This document shows, piece after piece, positions 1 to 9,488 of a stretch of DNA of 64,000 nt. How positions within the stretch are numbered: the first letter of the stretch is position 1; the number at the start of each line of letters is the position of its first letter. The stretch lies in the NCBI GenBank assembly GCA_947455215.1, contig CANGNA010000015.1, positions 1-64,000 on the forward strand, in the 5' to 3' direction. The translations under genes were made by a program, and so were the position numbers. Source of the stretch: Chitinophagaceae bacterium (GTDB lineage: Bacteria > Bacteroidota > Bacteroidia > Chitinophagales > Chitinophagaceae). The notes below the pieces were generated by a model. That model ran no database searches and was not told the origin of the DNA. It worked only from the letters and a program-made list of their open reading frames with translations.

Positions 1-275
1 ATGGTCACACATTCGCGTATGGTAGTGTTATCGCCAATTATAGTGATCGTGTCTTCCCCCTTGTATTTCAGGTCTTGCGGTATGGCCGATATCACAGAAC
101 TCGGGAATATCCTTACGTTCTTGCCTATCCTGGCGCCTTCCATTATGGTCACGTTCGATCCTATCCAGGTGCCTTCACCTATCTCCACATTTTTATGGAT
201 CGTGGTAAAGGGGTCGATCTTCACATTCGGAGCTATTTTCGCATCCGGGTGTACGTATGTAAGCGGGTGGATCAT
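1..275 (-). CDS. lpxA: UDP-N-acetylglucosamine acyltransferase, N-terminal part (cut by window edge)
   Basis: The first 91 codons are present and the gene runs off the left edge. LpxA is a cytoplasmic trimer that transfers a 3-hydroxyacyl chain from ACP to UDP-GlcNAc, the first step of lipid A synthesis. The visible part begins MIHPLTYVHPDAKI and continues with isoleucine/valine-rich hexapeptide repeats that build a left-handed beta-helix, as expected for the family. The ATG at 275 overlaps the TGA of lpxC-fabZ in an ATGA arrangement, so translation is probably coupled. It is the last visible gene of an HD - lpxD - lpxC/fabZ - lpxA operon. Family assignment rests on sequence and gene order; the C-terminal half is not visible. 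Confidence 0.93.
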   Translation of the reverse strand, partial: MIHPLTYVHPDAKIAPNVKIDPFTTIHKNVEIGEGTWIGSNVTIMEGARIGKNVRIFPSSVISAIPQDLKYKGEDTITIIGDNTTIRECVT

Positions 276-1738
276 CTTTTTTCTTTTCGTACTATTTGGG
301 CTACCAGCTCAGCTTCAGTAGCCAGCTTATTACCTACGTAAACCATTCCCCTCATCTCGCAAATGCCTCTGCGTATAGGGCTTAACAATTCAAGTTTCAG
401 GATGAGCGTGTCTCCGGGCACTACTTTTTGCTTAAAGCGTACCTTATCTATTTTAAGGAAGTATGTGTCGTAATTCTCAGGGTCTACATAGTTGTTCAGT
501 GCCAGTATACCGCCTGTCTGTGCCAGCGCTTCTATCTGTAGCACACCCGGCATTACCGGGTTACCCGGGAAGTGGCCCTGGAAGAAATGCTCATTGAACG
601 TAGCATTCTTGATGCCCACTACATGGGTATCGCTCAGTTCTATGATCTTATCTACCAGCAGGAATGGGAATTTATGTGGCAGAGCCCTTTCTATCTTGGT
701 GATATCGTAGATGGCAGGCTGGTTAGGATCGTAGTGTGGTATGTCAGAAAGGTGTTTGTTCTTTTTGATATACGCTTTGATCTTACGGGCAAACTCTACG
801 TTGGTGGCATGTCCCGGCCTGTTGGCTATGATATGTGCTTTGATGGGATGGCCTACAAGCGCCAGATCGCCAACTATGTCCAGCAGCTTGTGCCTGGCCG
901 GTTCGTTGGTGAAATGCAGCTGTATGTTGTTCAGGATGCCTTCCTGCTTTACTTCTATCTTTTGCTTGTTGAAGAGTACTGCCAGCCTGTCGAGCGTATC
1001 CTGGCTTACCACCTTGTCTACTACAACAATGGCATTGCTCAGATCCCCACCCTTTATCAGGTTGTTGTCCAGCAGGTATTCCAGCTCATGCAGGAAGCAG
1101 AACGTGCGGCATGGGCCTATCTCTTTCTTAAATTCAGAGATATGCTTCATAGCGGCATGCTGCGTACCCAGCACCGGAGAGTTGAAGTCGATCAGCGTAG
1201 TGATCTGGTAGTCTGATGATGGTATGGCCAGCATATCCACCTTCTTCACCGGGTCGAAATAATGTATATTGGTATCTATAGAGTACACTATGCGGCGGGC
1301 ATCCTGCTCCAGTACACCAACGCTTTCTATTGCCTCTATAAATTCTTTGGCGCTGCCGTCCAGTATCGGTACTTCAGGGCCATCCAGCTCTATCAGCACA
1401 TTGTCTACCGCAAGGCCCACCAATGCCGACAAAAGGTGTTCTATAGTACTTACCCTTGCACCATTATGTTCTATAGTGGTGCCGCGAGATGTATCTGTAA
1501 CGTAATCTACGTCTGCTTTCACTATGGGCTTTTCTGGCAGGTCTACACGCTGAAAGCGGATGCCAAAGCCTGGGTTGGCCGGCTTCATGGTCAGTGTTAC
1601 CACTGCGCCGGTATGCAGGCCTACACCATGAACGGTAACATTACCCTTAAGGGTATGTTGGTTCTCACCGGCACTCGGCATATGCAGGCTGTCTGCTTTT
1701 TTCTTCGGCTCCGTCTTTATCGATAAGTCTTCACTCAC
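272..1738 (-). CDS. lpxC-fabZ: Bifunctional UDP-3-O-acyl-GlcNAc deacetylase / 3-hydroxyacyl-ACP dehydratase
   Basis: 488-residue fusion of two envelope-lipid enzymes. Residues about 27-320 are LpxC, the zinc deacetylase that commits UDP-acyl-GlcNAc to lipid A. Visible LpxC motifs are EHLLSAL (zinc His near residue 101), HKLLDIVGDLALVG (zinc His/Asp) and RPGHATN (catalytic His). Residues about 340-488 are FabZ, the hotdog-fold dehydratase that makes trans-2-enoyl-ACP, with LPHKFPFLLVD and GHFPGNPVMPGVLQIEA carrying the catalytic His and Glu. The fusion is typical of Bacteroidota and joins fatty-acid and lipid A synthesis in one polypeptide. About 26 polar residues precede the usual LpxC start, so a shorter start is possible, but the ATG at 1738 overlaps the lpxD stop as ATGA and is therefore favoured. 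Confidence 0.97.
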   Translation of the reverse strand: MSEDLSIKTEPKKKADSLHMPSAGENQHTLKGNVTVHGVGLHTGAVVTLTMKPANPGFGIRFQRVDLPEKPIVKADVDYVTDTSRGTTIEHNGARVSTIEHLLSALVGLAVDNVLIELDGPEVPILDGSAKEFIEAIESVGVLEQDARRIVYSIDTNIHYFDPVKKVDMLAIPSSDYQITTLIDFNSPVLGTQHAAMKHISEFKKEIGPCRTFCFLHELEYLLDNNLIKGGDLSNAIVVVDKVVSQDTLDRLAVLFNKQKIEVKQEGILNNIQLHFTNEPARHKLLDIVGDLALVGHPIKAHIIANRPGHATNVEFARKIKAYIKKNKHLSDIPHYDPNQPAIYDITKIERALPHKFPFLLVDKIIELSDTHVVGIKNATFNEHFFQGHFPGNPVMPGVLQIEALAQTGGILALNNYVDPENYDTYFLKIDKVRFKQKVVPGDTLILKLELLSPIRRGICEMRGMVYVGNKLATEAELVAQIVRKEKR

Positions 1739-2808
1739 TTTTTATATTCCAGATTTTGAGTACTCAATAATGCTGTCAATTCATTTACAGTCTCTTCCAG
1801 CTTCAACAGCCGCTGCTGCAATTCTGGCAAATTTCTGAAAATTGCCTGACTTTTCAGCGAACTTTTATAATCAAATGCAGGACTGCTGTTCAAAACGGTA
1901 TAGGGCGTGGTCACAGACTTGGAAATACCGCTCTGGGCGTTGATCTTGGTGCCGTCGGCAATGGTGATATGACCCACCATGCCTACCTGCCCGCCAATAA
2001 CGCAGAACTTACCTATCTTGGAACTGCCCGATATGCCTGTTTGTGCTGCTATCACCGTGTGTTCACCTATCTCTACGTTGTGGGCTATCTGTATCAGGTT
2101 GTCCAGTTTCACGCCCTTGCGTATCACTGTCGATCCCATCGTTGCCCTGTCTACGGTAGTGTTGGCGCCTATCTCTACATCGTCTTCTATTATTACATTG
2201 CCTATCTGGGCCAGTTTTTTATAGCTGCCGTCTTTCAGCGGGGCAAAGCCAAAGCCATCGCCGCCTATTACAGTGCCGGAGTGTATCACTACACTGCTGC
2301 CCAGGCGGCATTCGTCGTATACTTTTACGCCGGCATATAGCTTGGTATTGTTACCCAGTACTACATTGTTACCTACGTAGCAGCCGGGATATATCTTTAC
2401 ATTGTCGCCTATTACAGCGTTGTCGCCTATATAAGTAAATGCGCCTATATACACGTCTTTGCCAATTTTGGCGGTAGGCGATATAAAGCTGGGTTGTTCG
2501 ATGCCGGTTTTGGTGGCACCGCTCATTATCTCACCGTATTTATCCAGTAACAGGCCAAAACTGCTGTAGGCGTCTTTTACACGCACCAGTGTTGCCTTTA
2601 CGGGGCCGGTAAGCTCCAGAGATTCATTAATGATGATGATGGATGCGTTGGATGTATAAAGGTATTCTTCGTATTTGGGGTTGGCAATAAAACTTAATGT
2701 ACCGGCGACAGCCTCTTCTATTTTGGCTACGTCACTCACTTTTACCTCAGGATCTCCTTCCAATCGTCCTTGTAACAGGGTAGCTATCTGCTGGGCTGTA
2801 AACTGCAT
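1735..2808 (-). CDS. lpxD: UDP-3-O-(3-hydroxyacyl)glucosamine N-acyltransferase
   Basis: 357 residues, the usual LpxD length. LpxD adds the second, N-linked 3-hydroxyacyl chain to UDP-acyl-glucosamine in the cytoplasm, directly after LpxC. The N-terminal domain (about 1-100, beginning MQFTAQQIATLLQGRLEGD) binds uridine. It is followed by many hexapeptide repeats (about 105-315) of the left-handed beta-helix, including GTVIGGDGFGFAP, and a C-terminal helix that would pack in the trimer. It overlaps lpxC-fabZ by 4 nt and follows the HD gene by 46 nt, so the four genes probably share one transcript. Confidence 0.96.
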   Translation of the reverse strand: MQFTAQQIATLLQGRLEGDPEVKVSDVAKIEEAVAGTLSFIANPKYEEYLYTSNASIIIINESLELTGPVKATLVRVKDAYSSFGLLLDKYGEIMSGATKTGIEQPSFISPTAKIGKDVYIGAFTYIGDNAVIGDNVKIYPGCYVGNNVVLGNNTKLYAGVKVYDECRLGSSVVIHSGTVIGGDGFGFAPLKDGSYKKLAQIGNVIIEDDVEIGANTTVDRATMGSTVIRKGVKLDNLIQIAHNVEIGEHTVIAAQTGISGSSKIGKFCVIGGQVGMVGHITIADGTKINAQSGISKSVTTPYTVLNSSPAFDYKSSLKSQAIFRNLPELQQRLLKLEETVNELTALLSTQNLEYKK

Positions 2809-2854
2809 ATTCCGGTTAATTTTCGGTTATTTATTTGTTTCCCTGGGATCATCA

Positions 2855-4072
2855 TTACGATTGGACGTAGCAAATGTAGTTTTTATGAACGGCCCGTGCA
2901 AGTGTTTGGTTAACTAAAGAGTCCTCTATCTCTGTTATGTTTTTTACCTGCCCGTACTTCGTTTCTATCTTTATCAATTCATCATATGTATTGTAGGTGC
3001 TGTTGCTTGCAGTGCCCTCAAATACAAAATAATGTACATCTTCCTCTGCTATACCAAGGTTTTTGATCACCTCATCCCGTTTTTCGCGCAAAATGCTTGC
3101 CAAAGATTCCGGATTGAACGATATTTTATAAAGATTTCTTAAAATCAGCATTTTACATAACGTAGATAGTATTTTATCTTCATGTGTTTGCCAGACTTTT
3201 ATCGATGCCAGCACATCGGTATCATCCAGCTGGCAGTAAAGCTCCAGGTGCTCGGGGTTATTTTTAAAGTCCTCCTCAGTAAGATCTTTATAGAGAAAAT
3301 ATTTAAATGTAGGGGTGGCAAACAGGTCATGACCATCCTTTGCCAGTGCTTTTGCCCTTTTTAATATATTGATCAGCAGCATCTCAGCGCCTAATACCGT
3401 CTTGTGCAGGTATACCTGCCAATACATCAGCCTGCGTGCTATAATGAATTTTTCTACTGAGTGTACACCTTTTTCTTCCACCATCAGCTCATTATCGCGC
3501 ACAGTAAGCATCTGTAATATGCGGTCGTAGCCGATAACCCCTTCCGATACACCGGTGAAGAAGCTGTCCCGGTTCAGGTAATCCATTCGGTCTACATCCA
3601 GCTGGCTGGATACCAGTTGGTGCAGATATCGCTGCGGGTAAGAGTGGTCGAAGATGGCTATGGCGGTTGATAATGCTCCGCCCATTTCCTCATTCATCCG
3701 CTCCATTATCAGGCGCGACAGTGTTTCGTGGTGAACGTTGACAATGGTATTTTCCAGCGAATGCGAGAATGGTCCGTGGCCTACATCGTGCAGCAGGGCA
3801 GCCATACGTGCGGCTATACATTCCTCTTTGCTGGTAGTTATATGCTTGGTATTCAGTTCATCCAGTGCCTTGCCCATCAGGTGGCAGGCGCCCAGCGAGT
3901 GGTGCAGGCGGGTATGCACAGCACCGGGGTATACCAGGTTGGCCATACCCATTTGCTTGATGTTACGCAGCCGCTGAAACCACGGATGCTCTATTATTTT
4001 AATGATCTCCGGCTCCGGGAAACGCAAAAAGCCATATACCGGGTCGTTAATGATCTTTACTTTAATGCTCAT
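2855..4072 (-). CDS. HD-domain phosphohydrolase (dNTPase-like)
   Basis: 405 residues with an N-terminal HD metal-dependent phosphohydrolase domain. Metal ligands are visible as TRLHHSLGACHL (first His), ALLHDVGHGPFSH (HD pair) and a later DVDRMDYLNRD (final Asp), the pattern of the dNTP triphosphohydrolase/SAMHD1-like branch. The C-terminal 200 residues are helical and unassigned. The substrate cannot be read from sequence; a nucleotide is plausible. It heads the lpxD - lpxC/fabZ - lpxA operon, a neighbour order I know from other Bacteroidota, which hints at coordination with lipid A synthesis but proves no direct role. Confidence 0.9.
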   Translation of the reverse strand: MSIKVKIINDPVYGFLRFPEPEIIKIIEHPWFQRLRNIKQMGMANLVYPGAVHTRLHHSLGACHLMGKALDELNTKHITTSKEECIAARMAALLHDVGHGPFSHSLENTIVNVHHETLSRLIMERMNEEMGGALSTAIAIFDHSYPQRYLHQLVSSQLDVDRMDYLNRDSFFTGVSEGVIGYDRILQMLTVRDNELMVEEKGVHSVEKFIIARRLMYWQVYLHKTVLGAEMLLINILKRAKALAKDGHDLFATPTFKYFLYKDLTEEDFKNNPEHLELYCQLDDTDVLASIKVWQTHEDKILSTLCKMLILRNLYKISFNPESLASILREKRDEVIKNLGIAEEDVHYFVFEGTASNSTYNTYDELIKIETKYGQVKNITEIEDSLVNQTLARAVHKNYICYVQS

Positions 4073-4162
4073 TCAGGGTGCAAATATCTGCCTTTATCAT
4101 AAATTATTGGCTTACGGGTAATAAATTAACCCGGCAATAGCAAACTCCCACTAGCTGCAAAC

Positions 4163-4196
4163 AAAAAAGGTGGTAAAGCTTTCCGCCTTACCACCT
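4163..4196 (-). terminator. Rho-independent terminator of the PBP gene
   Basis: On the minus strand AGGTGGTAA pairs with TTACCACCT (4188-4196 with 4168-4176), extended by GC pairs after one mismatch. A TTTTTTG tract follows. It sits about 35 nt after the stop of the penicillin-binding protein gene. Confidence 0.85.
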
Positions 4197-4228
4197 GTAC
4201 ATATGTTTAGCCCCAGGCTAATATCGTT

Positions 4229-6505
4229 CTAAATATCTTCGTCGTTATTGTCGGCAGGGGCTTTGTCACCACCGCTCTTTTCTTCTACTTCCTTGTCGCC
4301 GTTTATCTTGTCCTCACCGCCGCCACCGCCGCAGTCTTCGAAGCCTTCCGGTGCACGGAAGGTAGCGCTTGGGTTGATGTTCAGGTTCTTATCGGCATAG
4401 ACACGGCGCATAAAGAATGCCCATATAGGCAGGGCAGCAGCAGCACCTTGTCCCAGGGCCTCGCTGTGGAAGCGGAATTCCCTGTCGTCGCAGCCTACCC
4501 ATACGCCGGCCAGCAGCTGTGGCGTATAGCCTATGAACCACGCATCGGCCTGGTTGTTGGTGGTACCTGTTTTACCGGCTATATCGTTCATCAGCCCATA
4601 GCGGTGACGCATACGGCCACCAGTGCCGAAATTCACCACACCCTTCATCATGGTCACCATCTTAAAGGCTGTAATAGGGTTGATCACCTCCTTCTGCACG
4701 GGTGCAAAATTCTTGATAAGCATACCATTCTTATCCTCTATACGAACCATAAAGTAGGGCTGTGTATTCGTACCTCCACCAGGGAACATACTATAGGCAC
4801 CCATCATTTCGTAGAGCGATATATCTGATACACCCAGCGCTACCGATGGTACCTTATCAAGCCTGCTGTTGATGTTGCATTTATGTACAAAGTCTACAAA
4901 TGCATCTATACCTACCTGCTTTAGTATGTACAGCGCTGCGTTGTTCAAAGAGAGGGCAAGGGCATACTTCATAGGTACATCGCCATATACTTCTCCGTTC
5001 TGGGCATCGTAGTTGGCCTTGGTAGGGAAGCTCTGCGGGGTGGTTTGCACGATACCGCATGGCGAGAAACCGTTATCTACCGCAAAGCTATACAGCAGCG
5101 GCTTGATGGTAGAACCTACCTGGCGCTTGGTGTTCACGTTCACGTGATCGTACTGGAAGAAGTTGTGGTCTATACCACCTACCCATGCCTTTACCTCGCC
5201 GGTATAAGGGTCCATGGCCATGAAACCGCTTTGCAGGAAGGTCTTCATGTACTTGATGGAGTCGATAGGGCTGATGGTGGTATCCTTGTAGTGCAGTTTG
5301 TTCCAGGCAAATACACGCATCTTCACCGGTTTGGCCATCATACCCATGGCCTGCTTTTCGGTCATGTTCATGTCGCGGTAGTTCTGGTACCTGTCCGATG
5401 CCTTGATGCTATTGTTCAGGATGTTGTATACATTGCTGCCCTTGCCTTTCTCCCATACCTTACCATCGCGGTAGCCACTCTGCGCCATGAACTGCTGCTG
5501 CAGCTGGGTAAGGTGCTCCTGCATGGCCTCCTCGGCATAGCGCTGCATGCGCACATCAATAGTGGTGTATATCTTCAGGCCATCCTTATAGAGGTCGTAA
5601 GGGGTGCCATCAGGCTTCTTCATGTCCTTCAGCACGTTCTTTACCTGGCTTTCCAGCACCTGCCTGAAGTAGGGTGCGATACCATCGTGGTAGTCTATCT
5701 TATGATAATCGAGCGGGGTGGTGGTGTCTTTGTATTTGTCGGCCTGGCCTTCCGTTAAGTAGCCGTACTTCACCATCTGGTCCAGCACTACATTGCGGCG
5801 GTTCTTGGCATTTTCCGGGTTCTTGCGGGGGTTATACATGGTATTGCCCTTCAGCATACCTACCAGCACAGCAGCCTCGTCTACGGTTACTTTATCCGGT
5901 GTCTTGTTATAGAATGTGAGTGATGCATTGCGGATGCCGAACACATTATCGCCAAATGGTACGATGTTCAGGTACAGGGTAATGAGCTCGTTCTTGGTCA
6001 GGTTGCGTTCCAGCTTTACTGCCAGTACCCACTCCTTCAGCTTTACCAGCGGCATCAGGAAGCTGCTCTTATGTTCACGGCCAAACAGGTTCTTGGCCAG
6101 CTGCTGAGTAATGGTAGACGAACCACGCTTTTTATGTATCAGCGCATAGAACGGGATAGCTACAGTAGCTATAGGGTCGATGCCGGAGTGATCGAAGAAA
6201 CGGGCATCTTCGGTAGCCAGCAGGGCGTTGATGATGTTGGGCGATATATCTGTGTACTTACAGTTACTGCGGTCTTGTATATAGTAGCGGCCCAGTATGG
6301 TGCCATCCTGTGCATATACGTCCGACGACAGAGCGCTCTGCGGATTTTCCAGCTCTATCATAGATGGCATATAGCCCACCAGGCCCTGGTCTATGCCCAC
6401 TATCAGCAGGATAAAGATGACCAGGAATGCTATAAATGACCGCCACAAGATGCGTACCGAGCGCTTCATTGTGCTTTTTTTAGGTTGCTGGGGTTGCGTT
6501 TTCAA
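4229..6505 (-). CDS. mrcA: Class A penicillin-binding protein (PBP1A-type transglycosylase/transpeptidase)
   Basis: 758-residue bifunctional peptidoglycan synthase anchored in the inner membrane. A cytoplasmic basic tail is followed by one membrane helix (about 23-43). The GT51 transglycosylase domain (about 55-240) has LLATEDARFFDH with the catalytic Glu near 99 and RGSSTITQQLAKN. The transpeptidase domain has GSTIKP (SxxK, Ser about 465), SLN (about 519) and GKTGTT (KTG about 645). It polymerises lipid II and cross-links stem peptides. The C terminus is a low-complexity Gly/Glu/Lys/Asp tail including a run of five glycines. A second ATG at codon 13 is an alternative start. A terminator follows, so it is probably transcribed alone. 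Confidence 0.96.
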   Translation of the reverse strand: MKTQPQQPKKSTMKRSVRILWRSFIAFLVIFILLIVGIDQGLVGYMPSMIELENPQSALSSDVYAQDGTILGRYYIQDRSNCKYTDISPNIINALLATEDARFFDHSGIDPIATVAIPFYALIHKKRGSSTITQQLAKNLFGREHKSSFLMPLVKLKEWVLAVKLERNLTKNELITLYLNIVPFGDNVFGIRNASLTFYNKTPDKVTVDEAAVLVGMLKGNTMYNPRKNPENAKNRRNVVLDQMVKYGYLTEGQADKYKDTTTPLDYHKIDYHDGIAPYFRQVLESQVKNVLKDMKKPDGTPYDLYKDGLKIYTTIDVRMQRYAEEAMQEHLTQLQQQFMAQSGYRDGKVWEKGKGSNVYNILNNSIKASDRYQNYRDMNMTEKQAMGMMAKPVKMRVFAWNKLHYKDTTISPIDSIKYMKTFLQSGFMAMDPYTGEVKAWVGGIDHNFFQYDHVNVNTKRQVGSTIKPLLYSFAVDNGFSPCGIVQTTPQSFPTKANYDAQNGEVYGDVPMKYALALSLNNAALYILKQVGIDAFVDFVHKCNINSRLDKVPSVALGVSDISLYEMMGAYSMFPGGGTNTQPYFMVRIEDKNGMLIKNFAPVQKEVINPITAFKMVTMMKGVVNFGTGGRMRHRYGLMNDIAGKTGTTNNQADAWFIGYTPQLLAGVWVGCDDREFRFHSEALGQGAAAALPIWAFFMRRVYADKNLNINPSATFRAPEGFEDCGGGGGEDKINGDKEVEEKSGGDKAPADNNDEDI

Positions 6506-6573
6506 ATGTTGTACTATTTGTAATATAAAGTTATATTATTTGTTTAATGCCTGTGTCGTAGTTTTCTACTTCA

Positions 6574-6694
6574 TAGTGTCACCCTGAGCTTGTCGAAGGG
6601 CGACACGGTCACGGTTTATCGCAAAATCCCATGACCGTGCCATGGATTCGATACTTCGGCAAGCTCAGTATAAACTCAGCTCACCATGACACTA
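6574..6694. repeat. Nested palindromic REP-like element
   Basis: This 121-bp intergenic palindrome has three nested arm pairs. TAGTGTCA (6574-6581) pairs with TGACACTA (6687-6694). TGAGCTTGTCGAAG (6585-6598) pairs with CTTCGGCAAGCTCA (6654-6667). CACGGTCA near 6605 pairs with TGACCGTG near 6632. The CTGAGCTTGTCGAAGG core is a widely dispersed bacterial intergenic repeat. It lies upstream of mrcA, behind the transglutaminase gene. No transposase is nearby. Confidence 0.75.
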
Positions 6695-6743
6695 CGTAGC
6701 AATGCTACATCCACACCTCCCTTTAGGGTCGGGGTTCACAAAT

Positions 6744-9371
6744 TTACACTTCTTTTTGGTCTTCCTCGGGCATTGTGAAAAAGCTTGCCATCCGCACGGG
6801 GTTCCTGAAGGCCAGTTTACGGGTAAACCACTTTGTCTGCCGCCTTACCGTTTGTAAGAATGGCTGCAGGAATCCGGCTACAATGGCCTGTTCCCGCTCG
6901 TTCAGTGGTTGTTGCCCATATTTCTGTTTCAGGTATACGTTCATGAACGGCACAAAGCCGGTACCGTAGGCAGGGTCTACCACGTTGCGGGCATACTGCA
7001 TAGGGGTGGCCGTACCTTTTTCTACGCCTATCATGTGCAGGTAGTAGGTGGCGGTACGGTATGCCCAATACGGTTTGTCCTTATCGGCACGGCTGGTTTT
7101 GTACCTGTACAGGTAGTACCACAGCAGCAGGCGTGGCGAGTATAGTGCCAGTAGCAGCAGGAAGGCAGCAATGCTCAGCGATATATATAGTGCATTGTTG
7201 TTATCCTTCTGTGGTTCTTCCTGTTTGGCCTCGGCCTGCTTCTTGGCTATCACCTCCCTGCTCATCAGGTACACCTCGTCCATAGGTATGGGGGCGTGCA
7301 GACCTTTGATGAGCGATGTGGCGTTCTCATTCTCGCTGGGCTCTATCTTTTTCAGCGCCTCTGCATACGATACTGCTGTACCAGAATCGCCCGGCCTTAC
7401 CTGGCTGATGGGCAGCACCACGCTATCCTTGTAGAACACGGCTACCTTCATATCCATAGACAGGCTTACCGGCTTTTCGGGGTTGTACTCCTTATCGTGG
7501 AATACATAGTGACTTACCCGGAACTGTACCAGCTTCTTCAGTGTATCTATATTTTCAACTACCCCCTCGGCGGCCAGCCAGGCTTTAGGTGGCTGCATTG
7601 GCGGTGTGCCATCGGGCTGCGGGGTAGGGCGGTTCTCGTCGGTATTGCCTACGGTGGTGTCAAAATCAAGCCAGCCATAGCCGGGAAAGTACACCTGCAC
7701 CCATGCATGTGCCTGGTTGGCATAGTACCAGTACCAGCCCTTGTTCTTATCGCCACGGTCTTCGGTAAGGAAGCCCACCACTATGCGCGACGGTATGCCT
7801 ATAGAGCGCAGCATGAACAGCGTAGCACCGGCATAATAGGCGCAGTAGCCCTTATGGTTCTCATTAAGGAAGTAAAGCAGCTTGGAGGCATTGGGGATGT
7901 CCGGCTCGCCGGGGTTGTCGGTATACTTATACAGGTGGTCGCCATTCTCGTCTTTCGACAGGAAGTAGTCCCTGATGGCTATTACCTTATCTACCGGTGT
8001 TTGTGCTTTGTCCGTTACCTTGTGTGCCAGTGCGGTTATAGACCTGAACTTATCGCCACCCGGCATTTTGGTGTAATACTTCATGAACACCGAATCGGTG
8101 CCCTTATAATCTTTTACCTGCCGCAGCACCCCGAAACGCATCTGCTGGAACTCCCGTATGACGCCGGTATCTATATTATACACAAAGTAGGCGCTGTTGA
8201 GGGCAGATACATAGCTCTTGGTGCGGTAGGCCGATCTGAACTTATCCCTGAACTCTTTCTCTATGGTGATGGGCTGCACAAAGAAGCCCACATTGGGTGC
8301 CAGGTAGGTGCCGGGCGTCATGGCCACGTTGTATATCTCGGCATCAACAATATTGCGGGCCAGCGTGGCCTTGCTGTTGCGAATGACGGTGGTATCTACC
8401 TTGGTGCCGAATAGCGGTATCTTGCCCGGATCGGGGCTGAAAAGGTCGTTGGACGGTATGTTCTTATCGCGCTCAAAGGTCTCGGTAGCGGTGTCGAAGA
8501 GGGTATAGTAGCCCTCGGTAAGGTAGAGCGGGTTAGGCTCTTTACTGCCGGGGAAGTAATTATCTATATGTGCGCAGAACAGTAGCTGCTTATCGCGGTT
8601 GAAGGAGCTGCTCAGCTTCATCAGGCTATCCATGGTAAAGCCCTGCTGGCCGGGAGTATCCTGCTTGTGCAGCAGGCTGTTGCTTTCGCCCTTCTTGCCG
8701 CCACCGCCATAGTTGGCCACGGTAGCCTTTATCTCATCGCGCATAAACCAAATGACGATGCCCATGATGACACCTGCCACCAGCACGAACAGCAGCAGCC
8801 TGCGGATAAGGAACCACCAGAACTTACTGTTCTTGTCTTTATAATTATAGATCTGCTCGGTGGTGAACACATTGTATACCGAATAGAGCATGGCAGGTAC
8901 AAAGGCATACAGCAGCGCTTCTACGGTATCGACCTTGGCCATGGCGATTACCGATATACAGCTGGCCAGCAATACGCCCGACAGTATGACCGCAAAATAC
9001 CGCAGCCTGATGTAGCCCCAGCCTATCAACCACCCCATGCTGAACAACAGGGCAAACACCTGGAACCGCAGGGAGACGTAGAAAGAGAACTCGCTGGTGG
9101 CAAAGGCATCTATGCCCTTATACGTGCTGTAGAGCAGGAACAGTAGTACTGCATACGTAGGCACGAACCTGATGCGGAACGAGTAGATGAGCGCTGCAAT
9201 GCCCATGCCGGCAGCAAAATACAGGCTCTGCAGCCATGCCTGGTTCTGCAATATGGCATACTGATCGTTGAGGGTATATAACAGATAGTAACCCACCCCC
9301 GCCGTAGGCAGCAACAGGAAAATAAGCTTGGCTAAGAATTCATTGACAGGCGTAGCGCGTTGGATATTCAT
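6744..9371 (-). CDS. Membrane-anchored transglutaminase-like protein (TgpA type)
   Basis: 875 residues. The N-terminal 210 residues hold about six or seven membrane helices. A periplasmic region (about 210-450) leads to a transglutaminase-like core with a visible catalytic triad: Cys in KGYCAYYAGA (about 510), His in NQAHAWVQV (about 555) and Asp in GWLDFD (about 569-571). A late membrane helix (about 735-755) precedes a C-terminal cytoplasmic segment resembling DUF4129. TgpA-type proteins are usually considered periplasmic peptidases or transglutaminases of the envelope; the substrate here is unknown. It stands alone between the REP-like element and a divergent gene. No terminator is evident. 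Confidence 0.88.
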   Translation of the reverse strand: MNIQRATPVNEFLAKLIFLLLPTAGVGYYLLYTLNDQYAILQNQAWLQSLYFAAGMGIAALIYSFRIRFVPTYAVLLFLLYSTYKGIDAFATSEFSFYVSLRFQVFALLFSMGWLIGWGYIRLRYFAVILSGVLLASCISVIAMAKVDTVEALLYAFVPAMLYSVYNVFTTEQIYNYKDKNSKFWWFLIRRLLLFVLVAGVIMGIVIWFMRDEIKATVANYGGGGKKGESNSLLHKQDTPGQQGFTMDSLMKLSSSFNRDKQLLFCAHIDNYFPGSKEPNPLYLTEGYYTLFDTATETFERDKNIPSNDLFSPDPGKIPLFGTKVDTTVIRNSKATLARNIVDAEIYNVAMTPGTYLAPNVGFFVQPITIEKEFRDKFRSAYRTKSYVSALNSAYFVYNIDTGVIREFQQMRFGVLRQVKDYKGTDSVFMKYYTKMPGGDKFRSITALAHKVTDKAQTPVDKVIAIRDYFLSKDENGDHLYKYTDNPGEPDIPNASKLLYFLNENHKGYCAYYAGATLFMLRSIGIPSRIVVGFLTEDRGDKNKGWYWYYANQAHAWVQVYFPGYGWLDFDTTVGNTDENRPTPQPDGTPPMQPPKAWLAAEGVVENIDTLKKLVQFRVSHYVFHDKEYNPEKPVSLSMDMKVAVFYKDSVVLPISQVRPGDSGTAVSYAEALKKIEPSENENATSLIKGLHAPIPMDEVYLMSREVIAKKQAEAKQEEPQKDNNNALYISLSIAAFLLLLALYSPRLLLWYYLYRYKTSRADKDKPYWAYRTATYYLHMIGVEKGTATPMQYARNVVDPAYGTGFVPFMNVYLKQKYGQQPLNEREQAIVAGFLQPFLQTVRRQTKWFTRKLAFRNPVRMASFFTMPEEDQKEV

Positions 9372-9431
9372 ATAGCTGCATAAAAATAAGGTTTATACTT
9401 TATTGGGGTTTGTTAAAAAGAGAATGGGAGA

Positions 9432-9465
9432 TTTGATGATGGTTGGTGATTAAGTATTATATTTG
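9432..9465 (+). promoter_or_regulatory. Predicted Bacteroidota-type promoter
   Basis: TTTG at 9432-9435 is followed after 22 nt by TATATTTG at 9458-9465, matching the TTTG / TAnnTTTG consensus of Bacteroidota. The expected start site is about 20 nt before the ATG at 9489. Confidence 0.5.
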
Positions 9466-9488
9466 ATATGACTTGACCGCACCGCCAA

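Noticed and set aside
1-321. Open frame at the left edge on the plus strand
   Set aside because: It lies opposite lpxA and reads through the conserved hexapeptide region; the minus-strand frame matches LpxA exactly.
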